Of a stretch of 64,000 nt of DNA, positions 27,793 to 40,795 are shown one piece after another. Each line of letters opens with the position of its first letter. Position 1 is the stretch's first letter. The notes beneath the pieces were generated by a model that did no database searches, was not told the origin of the DNA, and saw nothing but the letters and a program-made list of their open reading frames with translations. The stretch lies in NCBI GenBank assembly GCA_016785225.1, contig JAFBJZ010000601.1, forward strand, positions 1,674,001 through 1,738,000, in the 5' to 3' direction. The position numbers and the translations under genes were made by a program. The DNA is from Psettodes erumei (taxonomy: Eukaryota > Chordata > Actinopteri > Pleuronectiformes > Psettodidae).

Positions 27793-27840
27793 TTTAAGTG
27801 AAATATCTCCACAACTATTGGATGAACTCTAGACAATCAC
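27793..27840 (-). repeat. short fragment of the 'gctaacat' percomorph repeat
   Basis: Carries gtgaaatatctccacaacta followed by ttggatgaa, the reverse of ccatccaatagttgttgaga seen in the copy at 8372-8790. Confidence 0.5.
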
Positions 27841-30800
27841 ATTCCACTCAAAGTCACTGCCTACTTTTCACTTTTCTTGCTCTTTTGTGCCCCTGATCTA
27901 ACCCTTGATATAATTTAATACTAATTCACAGCTTTTTATTTAGCTTTGCATTTTTTCTTCACTAAAGGTCAATAGTGGTCCTGGCCTGGCACTGAGATAT
28001 TCCGTGGAAAAGAAGAAAGATCTCCGGTTAAACCTACTCCAAGCAAAAATTGTGTGGTATTGAGGTAATAATGAGCCATGGCAGTTGCTCAATGGGAGCT
28101 CTGTATGAGCAAATGGACAAGAGGAGAGCGGTCATAATGGATTAGAATCAGACAAAAAACTGTATTGACAAATCACTGCAGCTCGTCCATGTGCTTTCAG
28201 CAGTATCACCAGGAGGGAGCAAATACCTGTTTGCTTTCCCCTCCTCCTGAGGACCTGTCTGCTCTTTTTATATCTTTAGCTGCAACAGAGCTGAGGTGTT
28301 TTCTTTTAACTCGACAAAACTCTACTATGTCTGCATGAAAAGGAACCATAACTTAACTTTTTTTATTTTCTTCATTTAAAGCAATAAGATATTTATCTAT
28401 GTTTGAATTCAGTGTAATTACAAAACTTGTATTGTTAACACATTTTTTTAAGAAGGTAAATGACAGATGGAAAATCTTTCACGATAATGGACGAATTATT
28501 GAAATCATCTTGCCTCAGTTCATTAGTATAGGTAATTTCTATTTTAACCTCAGCCGTGCTAATTCCAGCCTGGCCTTTGGTACACGCGAGGCAGTCCTTT
28601 AAAGACGGCTTTGCTTTTGAAGCCTGCTGGTCGAGCTGTTCAAAGCTGCAGCTGTTTTTGGTGGTGTTTGACAGCTTTAATTGATGTTTATTTTGGCACT
28701 GAGTTTCATTCCTTTCATGCAAATGTCCTGCATGCAGCGAAATGGGTCAGGGCAGCACTAGGTGGGCTCAGTTTGTGTGTACCACGATAAGAGCAAAGTG
28801 CTTAACGCATTTACATTTTAGATCATTGCATCTCAAACAAGCCGAGCACAAGAAGAAGCAGTCACACTGATGCTTAAAATGAAAAATGGCTTCACAAGTC
28901 ACTCTTTGCTTTAATAGTGGATGGTGAATGTTAATATGTCTTGAATTGCAAAGAATGCTGCCTGCAGTTTCCATAGTCAGATAACAAGGCCATAATTTTC
29001 ATTTTCACCTTAATGTTATGAGAGAAAAATATCCACCCCATTTACTTTTCTCGTAAGATGTTTTAAGGGGAATTTTTCCCCTCCACATTTGCTGTCTGTG
29101 TAATTGCTGCCAGTTTGCCCACCTGTAGACCTGCAGAGTGCCGGCCGCCTCCCAGACATTCTGCCTCACCGCATGCACCCCCACCTGCCTCCCACCCCCC
29201 CACCTCTCACACCCATCCCGCCGTGCTTTTCCCTCCACCGGGGCTTACATCACCATGGAGGCACGCAGGGGCCTCCTCATCTGCTCCCAATTACAGCCTT
29301 GCAAACTCCTCCACGGAAAAGACTTCAAACAACGTGAGACCTCAGGAAAACAAAACGGTGACGAGACTCGCCACCAGCGGGTCTGGCAAAGGTGTGGGCA
29401 CGTGTGTGATCATCCTGTGACACTGCTTCAAATTAAGGCATCAGGAGGGCTCAGAGGATATTATCAGAGGCAGTATTATGGATATGGATGTGGAAATGTA
29501 AGATGGTGTAATACACCCTTGCGTGGTCTGGATGAGTAGCAGCCCAATAATAAAGACTTGGAGGAAGATGTAGTTTGTCCTCCCATTCCCACTGAATCTG
29601 TGTGAGAATAAACAGGACAGTCCGCCTGACTTGTAGTTGAACCCTGGGGTTGTCCTGTGCCAAGTATATGGAAGACCATAAAATCCAGAGAGGTCAGAAA
29701 TGAAATGACACAAATGGCTTTTTCATATTTGTTGCTGTTTTTGGTTGCTGTTTTTGGTCCAGCGTCAACATCTTTTTTATCCTCTCAGGTTTACCCTGGG
29801 CCATTTCTCAGTTTTTCAAATGCGTTTCAGCCTTGATAGATGGAGGGAGATTTGTACTTCGTACCAAGAAAACATGCCTAATCTTGGATTAAGCTGACCT
29901 ACCATTTTAAGGTCAGAGGTTCACTGCAGTCATCATGCATCAAAGTCAGTTACAGTGAAGTAGAAACAACACAGACACCATGGTCGGACTTCTTTGAGTC
30001 TGCTGTGGTCCACAGTTCAGATGCAGTTATTTTCATACCGTATAACTGGGCCAGAAAAAAAAGAAGAAGACTCCAGTTTCTAGGACTGGGTTATACCAGC
30101 TAGGTTTGTAACCACAATCTTATTTAAATCTAGTGATTTGCTTTTACACTATAGTAGATTATTATTAAAATTTAAGAAATGTCTCAGTTAGTAAAAACAT
30201 CTCTAGGTTGACTAATATCTGTAGAAAGTCACTACATCATGAGCTGTAATGTGACTGCCAAAAAGGACAGTTTTAGGGACCTTTGTCCTGTGTAAATGTA
30301 GGTATGGCTATGTGCTACTGATATATGAATATATGAAACATGTAAGAGCAGTACTCAGTTTATAGTGAGTGAGATAATGAGACAGGTGACAGGGAAAAAC
30401 CAACATGTGTCTTAATAAATGTTAGGCCTGAAACCTTTACTCTTTGGCCTATATGGATTATATATTTATAATACATAGCCATAATTACTATCAGGAGACT
30501 TTTTTTCATTATTTTTTGGGGTTAATACTGACAGTTCCATTTATATGCAGGGTCTGACGTACTGCACATGTGTATAGAGCCAAAGCTAATTCCCAACACC
30601 AGCACCTTGGTCGGCATTGACAGGTCAAAAATCTGTTGACAAGCCATGCATATAATGATAAAACAAGAACAGAAAACATCTGTGACAACAAATGTAGAAA
30701 CACATTAAACAAAGCAATTCAGACAACATAAAACCGATAAAAGAAATCACACAACATTTTAAGCAGGAACTCAGATACACAAATAATGACTGGTTGGTTT

Positions 30801-33800
30801 CATGATTACAGTTCTGGCCAACAGGACTTGACTGTTTTAGTAAACGTTTTAAAATCCTGAATCTGCTTTTAATTGGGAGTTAGGTAATTCCACAGGGTTG
30901 AGCCTTTAATTGTGAATGTGCAAAAGAAGTCTTATGGGGTCTAATTGTACAGTTTTAAAAAGTATTTCACATCAAAGTTAGTATTGTGAAGTCTAGTTAT
31001 GGAAGTATTGAAACTGGGTGGAGCTGGATGGTTGAGGTCCTTGTTCTCAGTCTGTCTGTGCACCTAAATGACTTTGACAAATTCCAGTTCTTATTCCACT
31101 CCAAATGTTCTCCTTGTACCAGTGGGCAACAAAAGGCGCAACCTCTAACACAATGACATCACTGGCCTCTATGGACCCTCCATCCCCTCTCCCTTTAGCG
31201 CCACCCCTACCCCCACCTTCAAAGTGAGTCATTGGACCGCCAGCCACCCAATTGGCCAACCTTTCTCTCTCTGGGAACACGACTTCATTACAGAGATGAA
31301 TTGTCTTATTGTGAAGGCCCAACTGCCCCCTCTTGCAGGAGAAGGTGGAGTCTTGCTGGACACTGGGACATCATGCGGTGACCCGGCTTCAGGGGTCATT
31401 TCACCCACTGTTTGAAAAGCATCTCACGTAACGCATCACTGGATGACTGCCTCCTCTTCTTGGCCGCGGGCCCTCTCACAGCCACACCAAGCACCAGTGC
31501 ACTGAACATCTTTTATAAAACTTAATGAGTGTACACTTATGGACAATACATGCATGCAAAACAAGACTTTTGTTTATATATATATAGCCTTTGTGAAAAT
31601 TGTGAAATACTTTTGACAAAAGAAGTTAAGTAAATAACCCCTTTTATTTCTCCTCTCCTGTGCTCCTGAATTGGATTTATGTTTCACTCTTCAGTGTAAT
31701 GCTGAAGATACAACCTCCTCCCATGAGAATTTGTGGAGCTTCCTTTACTGGAACAGGCCAAATTTAATACCATTGATGGTGGTCTGTTTACAGACAGCTG
31801 ACCATTGTGTGGTCACCATTGTGTAGGAAAGGGACAGGCAGACATCTGGTTGGTCACTTTGAAAGCGTCAGGCTGGTTGGGGGGAGCAGTAGTTTCCTCC
31901 TGTGGGGGACACAGTCCATGTATGTCACTGTAAATTGTACAAGCCTTTGGCAAACACAGTTGCGTAGTTGTAATACTGCAAATGTACACACTGCAAATTT
32001 TGAAAAACTGTTTTCCATTGAAGAACTGACTAGGCACATGTGTTCTATGCTGCCACACCCTGCTTCACATTAATGCAGCATCTCCAACAGATCAGTAGAG
32101 TGTTTGGCTCAAGGAGAACATCTTATTCATCACGAAGCTAACCTCTCCACCTAGAAATCTTTTAACAGCTTTTTGTGGCTTACCTTCTCACCTTGCTGCA
32201 GTGATGTACAGCTGTCTAGAGTGTGGTCAGATGACTGAGACATCACTGGTGGGTGTGGCTAAGGTTTCAACAGACCCTGCTTAAAAACAGTGTTTCTTTT
32301 TTGTTGGGTTTCCCTGTATTCTTCCTATTTCCCCCGTGTCTCCTCCCATGTCTGTCTGTTTATGCATGTGTGTTTGTCTTTAATGTTTGTCACCATCTTC
32401 CTCTTTATTCCTTTTTAACTTTGACATAATAGGTTTCACTGGTTCCAAAATGTATCAACAGACAACACTTTTTGCTTTTCATAGTATTGGTATGCAAACA
32501 CATACTTGCTTTGTCCAATATTTATTATTCCCACAAAACTAATGACCATCGCCTCACCTGAAATAAGATAAGAAAATTTGTAAACATTATACCTACCTTT
32601 TATAATACCTTTAACAGTTATGACGGTCTTGCTATGCTGACACAAGCATTTACCTCGGAATGGCTGGTGTGGTTTTAGACTTGTTGTTGTTAAACTTTTG
32701 CTTTAGCTGGGAAGCAAGGTGGTGCGTTTACATGTGGTGTCCAAAACACAACCTTGTACGGTATCATTAGTACAGTCTCATGCATTCGTGAAGCTGTCCA
32801 GTGTAAACACAGGATCCATACAGATGATATTATGGGAAAAAAAGCAGATGCTTGTTGTTGCTATCCCATTCCCTTTCCTCAGTATGTAAACGATCAAATC
32901 GGTGAAAGCTGTTTTGAAAGAAGGAAGCCTGCCATATTCAAGTGCTGAGGGTGGTGCTTAGACTAGTTTTTGACGTGTGCCAGGAATAGTGCTATTAACA
33001 AAGTCAATATGCTTTATTATTTATTTGTTCATTGTAATGTACAGTTGTTGAAATATTTTATGGACGCAAAAACCAGCCAGTAAGGAATTAGTGTTACTTT
33101 TATTGCTTTTCTTCTGAAATGTCCTCGCTACTTGCCCGCCAAGCAGCTTCAGGCGGATTTCTGTGGGGTGGCTATGAGCCAACTCAGAAATGTTTTATTG
33201 TTGTGGAAAAATTATTTTAAGTACTTGCTTTACAACGCTGCTTGAGGCATGCCTGTTTCTGCTGACAGCTCTCTGTAGCTTTTGTCTGGTTAAATGATAT
33301 GCTTTACAAGATTATTTTTTTTAAGTAAACACATAAAAAGAAGAATGTCAAAACACTCTGCTGTGAAACACTGTTTGGAACAGTTCTCTTCAAAAAGTGC
33401 TCCATGTAATGTGTTTTTCTGTTTTTGGATGTACCTGATCGCTTCTCACGTGTATTCTCTTAGGGGATGGGCAAAGGGCTGTGTTGAGGGATGTGCTCTG
33501 TTTGTACACAAAAGAAAAACACAATATTAAGTTTTTTTAAGTTATTGTTTTTCCCCTTACTCTTAATTACTGAAAATGCAGTAGAACACTGTTCATCTTA
33601 TCATCATATTTTTTATTAAATTAAGTCACATAAATTAAGGATATCTTGACAAGACTTGAGCCTTTTCTACCTACACATACTGCATGTTGCTGGTCTGTTG
33701 TGCTGTTACCTGAAAGTAGTAACTATAGAATAACTGTAGTAGTATTTGTAGCTCCAGTAATTGTAGAAGCCTGAGGTTTACACCCATGCTGCCATGTTGC

Positions 33801-36800
33801 TCTGCCTTTGGAAATTTCAGATTTAGTTCCAATTACCAAGCAATTTTTCATCAGTGACAAAGTGTAGATGTTGGACAAAGAACACATTCGAGGTTGGCAT
33901 TACAGTGATTATGCTTATTTCTGCACCATTACACCAACTTAGGAAAAAATAGGGCTGCTGTGGTCATTACAGTTGAGGTGTAAGGAACTCTGATTAGAGC
34001 TTCCAGTGTGTTTCTACATCTGTATAACGGACCTTCATTTACAATAAGGACCTGCCTTCAGTATTTCCCGTGCAGGATGTGATGACTCGTGACTTCCTCA
34101 GCATCAAATTCTAAAAGAAGTATTAGATTACACTGTTTGTGTGGTTCTGATATGTTGTGGCTTCTATCAGCAGGGCCCTATATTTTCATTTTCCATTCTC
34201 ACAAAAAGAAGAGAAGCTGACCTGCATTCCTGTGGATCTGTAGGTGAAAGGTCACAGGTCTGTGGACAGGAAGCCTTTCTGCAACAAGAGCCGAGAGGCT
34301 CACAGCGCCAAACCGTATCTGTGTTATTCAGAAACAGGCCTCTTCACAGTGGAAAGTGCTGCTAAATATTTGGGTATTAGCCTGCCATTGTTTTCCTGTG
34401 TGGACCTCAGCCTCGCGTCTCAAGCCGAATGCCCTGAAGATGATATAACACTCGGTGCAATTCGATCGTGGCCTCTGTGACTGAACCCAAGCAGAGAGTG
34501 CAATTTCAAAGCCTGGTGAAACTATTCAAAACACCAGTGGCCCGTTAACGGCCCAGGATAATGAATTCCATGGCAGTGCGGGCCTCTATGTGTGGGAGAC
34601 GCAGAGCTTAGCTAAATAAACCTTGTCTGGCTGAGTGGCCCCACTGGTGCCCGGCCCTATGGGGACGAGAGCAGCCTGGTCTCTCACAGGTCACTGGACG
34701 GGCTCAGTGTTAATGACAGCCTCATTTACCGTAAACTCACCGTGACATCCACTAGCAACATCCCACAAGTCACACCTCTACTCTGTCACAAAGGATAGGC
34801 TACTGTTGGCAAGGGCATTGTTAGCAGCTCAGCTTGAAATGACAAACTGCGTCTACAGAGGGTTCATAGGAGTTGTCCTGGTTGAAGCTGATAGCAGAGA
34901 TCACTAGTCTTCCCTGTGGTGGGACTGACAGGTTCCGATTTTTTTTCCTTCTCTCTTCATTAACTATTCACATTTGGACCTTATGTGCAGATCATCATCG
35001 CCACTCAACGTGAGTCCAAGCAGTTCAAAGGCAACGTTGCTTGGAAGTGTGCACGCCACCCCAGGAGTCGCTGGGCCTCGGACACCTGCAGAGTGGTGGG
35101 TGCTGAGAGCTTGGACGTGTTTGGATCAGGGACTGAATTTTCCTCTGAAGATGAGGAAAAGGTTTATGGCACGCTCCCATGAGAGCGTCTCCCGTTCTTT
35201 GAAGCTCCTGTCTTGGTGGCTGCTCTTATCTCAGGAAAGGATTATTTTATCTCCTCCTGTTCCTTTCTTTTCTCTTCTTCTCTCACTTTCCATCAACTCA
35301 GGTTTCGTGTGGATCTCTTAGGAGATCTTCTCCCTGCCCTTGCTCTTTCACTCCACTCATTTCCAATTTCTCCCTTTCAGAGTATGCCCAGCCCTCCTTT
35401 CCACCATCACCCCCACTCTCTTCTCTGCTTCCTCTTCTGCACCCCACTCTCTCTCTTTCCCCTATCTCCTCCATTCTACCCTTCCAACACATGACAGACT
35501 GTGTAATTAATGAGCATCATAAACCTCTCTTTCTATTAGCTACCCATTAGTAAACCTGGCAAGCCTGTCATTTTGGACAAAAACACACAGCTCCTTCATT
35601 TGATCCCCACATCAAAGGGGGAACCCCACTGTTTTCGGCTGAATACACTAATTGTGTCCTCGTTCTGGATGGGGCTACACCCCCATCGCTTCAAAAAAAG
35701 CAGCCAGTGCCGAGTGCAGATAGTAAAGAGAAGTACAGAAGCAGAAAGTATTGATTATACAGGCCTAAATTTGGAGAGTTTCTGACGTTGGGAGTGACCA
35801 GTCATTCAGTGGCACAACTAAAAGTCTGTTCTGTTTTCTGTTCATAATTTTGCTTTGTTCATTTTTACTGTGGACACTTTGTTCAAAAAAATAAATGTCA
35901 CTGAGCTCAAGGTACAGTTGTGATGTTTTTATGCTGCTATTAAGATAAAAAGGAATTTTTATGTGCGACAGTAAGGATTCCCCTTATGTTACACTATAAA
36001 CTAACAATGTAAAGTACAGGATTGGCAATCTTATTAAGATAAGTCTTAGAAATTCCAATCCTGAAGATATTTTTTTTATTTCTGTGGTCTGCATATATTT
36101 AAGTCTCACTAATTCCACCATGGTCTTGTGTGCAACTTAATGATATTTGTTCTGCTAATATGACAAAACAAATGAAGACCAAGGCAAGCTTTATAGTGCT
36201 ACTGTAAATCTTTAAACTGCAAATGCAATTCCTGGTATTTGTTTGAATTTTGAAGATGTATGCACAATTTTATTGAAACCTCACTGTTTCACACATGTAC
36301 ACTCAATCAGTCAAAGACTTTAATATTAAATCTATTTTACAAAAAAAATTGTGATTTGAATTTTGCTTCACTTTGCAACTTGGAGAGAGTTCATGTACAG
36401 TAAGTGTGCTGCTGTAAAAGCTCAAAACAGGCCGATGTGTTCAGGAATATTGTGATTCCAGGCTATTTCCATTGCTTCCAGCATGCAGAATGGCAAACGC
36501 ATGCCAGGCTGTCTTTCCCTCCCCACTTCCCTTCGCCTGACACATCACACGCTGGGCCACCACAATGGGCTGAGTCACCACTACTGCAGGAATCAACACT
36601 GTACTTCAGTCATGATTGTCTTCTGCCCTTTACAACATTTATGCCCTTTTGTTCCACAAGATAAAGGCAACAGTCACATGTTTGGGCTTTGAGCGCCCAG
36701 CAGCTGCTCTTCTCTCCTACTATATGCCTCACATCCCCCTACTCACCATCAGGCAGCATTCCCTCTGATGGGCTCTCCAGGCATCAGGCCCCTAACATTG

Positions 36801-38277
36801 TTCCAAGGACATAAACACAGACAAACCATTAGATACCCCTGAATCTGGCTGTCTGAATGCCCCCCATGATGCCTGTTTCCAGGGAGAATGCTGAGATTTA
36901 TGGTGGAATGAGCCAGAGTTGGCCACCAAGGCAGGAGCTCCCCCAGGTCAATAAATACCTACTCCAGGCAGGCAGGTGTCTGAAGAATTTAGCTTTTGTG
37001 TTATGAAGCTTTACCACCATAAAACACAAAAATAGAAACACAACAGGAGACAGATTCCCACTGGATTTGACAAATGCCTCAATAAGAGCAAAAATATTAC
37101 ATCATTTATTCTCTGATTTGATGATGTGTCAAGCTAAAGCACCCCCTCCAATAATGGGGATAGATTGGAGGTTTGGGGGTTCACATCCATGAGATGGAAC
37201 TCTTGCTTTAAACCCCCGCCACCTCCTCTCTCTCAGGCATCAAAGGCGAAGCTTGGAAATAGGGCCCGCAAAGCCATCTCTCCGTTGGCCTCTTCAAAGG
37301 ACAGGAAGTGTGTCAGAGGGACAGGCCTTCTTTCCCAGCAAATTCAGGCGAGTTGCTATAATAACAAGCTCATCTGTGTGTCTGTGGCAGACTAGTTCAA
37401 AGGAGAGCCTGATTCCTCTTGGTACAACATGTGATGATAGAGTCAGGATGCGGAAACCACTGTTTAGTAAAAATGCAACTGGAGGGCTGCATTAGGGACA
37501 TGTGTCCAGCATATAGCCACATCCCTAAAGATGTGAGAATCCTTCCCTGAAAATTGGGGCCAGATTGCTTTTTTGATCTTAACTTTCCCAGAAATCATCC
37601 CAACTCAGTTATATTTGCATTTGTCACCTTTGGCTATTAGCTGCTTAACTAGAGAATTCATGGGACCTCTTCTGCAAATAGTTGGTGTGCTAAACTCCTA
37701 CACTGATGTGGGAACTCAGACTGGATTTACAGTTGTGCTTGTGGCGGTTATGTAGCCATAGGTGTCATCTATAGCTACAATGTAGCTGATACAGGCTTTC
37801 TCAAAAATTGTAACTATACATGTCAGGGCTCCAGTAGCTACAGAGACACCATGTAGGGAACACAAGAACTGTGAATGTTTTCTCCTACAAGTTTCTAATG
37901 TGGGGGGAGATTGCTGATAGAGAGTTGTTTCAATGGTTATGCCCTAGATACCTTCAGTAGAGGAACAGGCATGTATCAAATAAGGCACTGCACAAAGGTA
38001 CTTCAACACAATGACAGATTCTGCGCTAAGCCTTTTGAGTAGCATGTGGCAGAGGGAACCACAAAAGAGGTTTCGGTAGTAGGCAACTTTACATCGCTGT
38101 ACATTTACTAACTGGCAGAGCCATTTATTGTATGACATGGGGAAACCATGTGATACAATAGATGACTCTATGCTCAGTGATAGGGTCACTTTTATGAGTT
38201 TTGTGAGGGAATATTGATACCTTTGCTTTTGCCAGAGCACAAAAGTCCTGCAGAAATGTAATAGAAGATAAAAGATA
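27841..38277. other. intergenic, no gene seen; candidate conserved blocks
   Basis: No supported exon. 28390-28760, 34220-34740 and 36390-37400 are unique-looking. 35237-35491 is a long polypyrimidine-rich stretch on the + strand. Frames at 29104-29539 overlap in three registers and look composition-driven. Confidence 0.4.
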
Positions 38278-38327
38278 GTGTGAATTTCTCCTGGAGATCA
38301 ATAAAGTATCTATCTATCTATCTATCA
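38278..38327 (+). mobile_element. tip of a LINE 3' end with ATCT tail
   Basis: Carries gtgaatttctcctggagatc and aataaagtatctatc, then five or so TATC units. This end sequence is a frequent fish LINE 3' terminus whose tail seeds a microsatellite. Only about 50 bp are recognisable. Confidence 0.55.
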
Positions 38328-40520
38328 TAGAAGTAACTAGAACTGGCAAATTGTTGAAGTGACTTGGACAGAAGTTTGGACTGGATGCCAACATGATAAG
38401 TTGCAAAATGTCCATCTGGTAAAATGGCTAATGTCTTGAAGAAAAGTAAAAAGGTTGAATACAGAAATTAACTCTGTTTCCCTTCTATACTTTTCACTTA
38501 CATTTATAAACTATATTACAGTCTGGAGGGATAGGGGTACAGGTAGGGAAAACCAGGCCTATAAACTTAAACACAGCTTTGACTTTTTAACTGTAGAGGC
38601 CGATAATAATTTAGGGGCCATTACCATCCAACTGTGTGGGGGCCATCAACTAAATTGCTATTTAAGCAGCACTGACATTTAGTTTCAAGATTGTGTCCTA
38701 AAATTGAACAGAGCCTCCCCTCATATTTTAATCTGCTGTTTTAGACTTAAAAGAAGAAGACTTAAAAATATGCCATAACACTGAGGTTTGCTCTGTAATT
38801 ACATACCCAGCATTTGAAAAACATGGCACCTTGTTTGTGACTTGAGTAATAAGACAAAAAAACCTATTACCTTTTAAGCAAAACTACCAATCTACAACAG
38901 CTGACATCCCTCAGAAAACGTTTGATTCAAATATACAGCTAGGTGTATTATTTAAATATATAATAATAAGTGTACTGTTTCGGAAGATGCACTTGATAAA
39001 GACTGAAGAGGCTACAGCAATGAATGAAGTTCATTTGTAACACTGTTGGGAAATTAACCTTCTTTGGGCATAAATACTGAAAGAAACACATTATCAAAAG
39101 ACGACGAATGATGAAGAAAATCCTGTATTACATATCATAGATCAATGTGCTCTCATTTTTCTGGTCTAGAAATATTATTTGTTTGTGTACTAAATGTTTT
39201 ACGACAAAACAGATAAAAATAGATAACAGATTCAATATTATAAAATTCAAAAAATGCATGTAAAAATGTGTGCATCTAAAACCTGATTGATAAATTAAAA
39301 ACACACTGATAGGCCTAATGATTTCTATATTCATGTGGTATCGCTTAAAAAGATTTCTAGCCCTTTATCATTGCTTTCACAGAAGATGATGCTCACAGTG
39401 TGTATATGTTACTGTCACACTGAGCCACTGGAGGCCTGGCATGAAATGGCACAGTGGCTTCTGTCTTTTATTATATATTTGAAGACTTCAAAAGAATCTT
39501 AGCTTGCTTTCATCTGCTGCCTCAGTCCAACGAGACTGTGATTTATAAACCTTATTTACCTTATTTTTATGTCAAAGTCCCCAAACAAACCGATGCAAGA
39601 TGACCACAGAGACCAATGTGGTATGTGTTGTTATTGCTCATACAGTGTATTACTAAAGTCAACAACTCACAACAAAGGTGTCAACTCATTCCAAATTATA
39701 GAAATGATCTTGGAGTGAATGCTTTGTGACATTAGATTACAGTAGGTAATTTATTTCATCATAGAGGAATCATCAGTCCTGCTCCAAAAAAGTTGAGGCA
39801 ACTTTTTTATATTTTTTACTAACTTGATACCTTTTTACAACCAGATAACTTTCTGTGGCGTTTTGCTTATTTTATTTTATTCTCATTTCAAATGCTAAAA
39901 AGTACAAAGTGTGAGCACAAGCCCTTTGAGCTGAGGTGGTTGGCACCTGACATGCTGATGTCCTGGGACCCCTGCAGGAACCAGTGGAGATTCCCAGACC
40001 TCATTTTTGGGAAGCACCCACAATAGTCCAGCGACAGTCAGCGTGTTTACATGCACTTGTTTACGTTCAGATGTGAGACGCATATGATCTTTAAGAGTTA
40101 GAAATCAAGGTTTTCTCAACGCGTCTTTTGCGCTTTGAGTAGAGGCGGGTGAGGGGGAAAGCTCGGCGAGCTGCGTCGAGTTAGTTCGCAAACACCGGAA
40201 GTTACAAAATTTAATTTTCATAATAAAACTGTGAAGAGAAATTGAATCTTCGTGTTGCCGTGACACAGTCTCTAGTTGCTTGGTAAATGGTTTCAGTCTA
40301 TTGTGTATTTAACATCTGCGTTTAACAACCCTTTACAGTTGGTCAAAATTCACAGTTTCCTAAATTACAGGTAAATAGGCCTGTGTATGAATTGCCCTCT
40401 TCACGTAGCTCAAATGCAATGCAATTATTTTCTCCTCATTTTTTTCCAAAGCTTAACAGTAGTTGGCCACGTATGGTGTTTATTTGAATGTAAACGCAAC
40501 GTGTCTCATCCACGAAAGGT
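38328..40520. other. intergenic sequence just upstream of nkd1, no gene seen
   Basis: AT-rich to about 39900, then rising CpG content toward the nkd1 promoter. No exon-like frame with family resemblance. Confidence 0.5.
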
Positions 40521-40529
40521 TTTTTATAG
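40521..40529 (+). promoter_or_regulatory. candidate TATA-like element of nkd1
   Basis: TTTTTATAG lies about 240 bp upstream of the nkd1 start codon, at the edge of the CpG-richer zone. If used, transcription would begin near 40550-40560 and give a leader of roughly 215 nt. It is a weak match, and CpG-rich promoters often lack TATA boxes, so this is only a candidate. Confidence 0.25.
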
Positions 40530-40591
40530 TGAAAGCGTTGACAGGAAGTCGCGTATTTCCCTGTGTGTGCCTTGTCAGTGGTGGCGCTCCT

Positions 40592-40600
40592 GATCAAAGG
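40592..40600 (-). promoter_or_regulatory. candidate TCF/LEF site in nkd1 promoter/leader
   Basis: Reads CCTTTGATC on the minus strand, an exact match to the optimal TCF/LEF consensus, 171 bp upstream of the nkd1 ATG. NKD1 is a known Wnt/beta-catenin target that feeds back on the pathway, so the position makes biological sense. The match is seen; binding is inferred. Confidence 0.5.
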
Positions 40601-40739
40601 CTCGTTGGGCTCCCCAGCTGTACGGTCCTGTGCTGAGCGCAGTCTGCTCTTGGTTTCCACGGACGCTCCTCTGTCTGGATATCGTAGCCCGTTTCTGCAT
40701 TTCTTTCGATTTTCTCCTTCCTTGGATTATATTCATCTG

Positions 40740-40778
40740 ATGGTTTTCAACTACAACTCGATGCATAGAAATGGGTAA
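40740..40778 (+). promoter_or_regulatory. upstream ORF overlapping the nkd1 start codon
   Basis: An ATG at 40740 opens a 12-codon frame (MVFNYNSMHRNG) with a second in-frame ATG at 40761. It stops with TAA at 40776-40778, overlapping the nkd1 ATG (40771) in another frame. If both ATGs lie in the mRNA leader, ribosomes starting there would bypass the main start. The 40761 ATG context is weak (t at -3, c at +4); the main start is strong. The ORF is seen; its effect is inferred. Confidence 0.5.
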
Positions 40779-40795
40779 ACTGCACTCGAAACATG
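40771..40795 (+). CDS. nkd1: nkd1 coding exon 1
   Basis: Encodes MGKLHSKH plus the first base of codon 9. The donor is g|gtaag at 40796 and the exon ends in phase 1. Gly2 with Ser6 is the classic N-myristoyl transferase context and is present in vertebrate NKD proteins, where the acyl group tethers the protein to membranes. The 5' untranslated part of this exon is not defined by the sequence alone. Confidence 0.93.

Noticed and set aside
29104..29539. Three overlapping Pro-rich frames
   Set aside because: All three registers are open because of a C-rich stretch; none has splice sites or recognisable content.
40563..40778. 71-codon frame upstream of nkd1
   Set aside because: It begins at a GTG, not an ATG; only the ATG-started part from 40740 is a credible upstream ORF.
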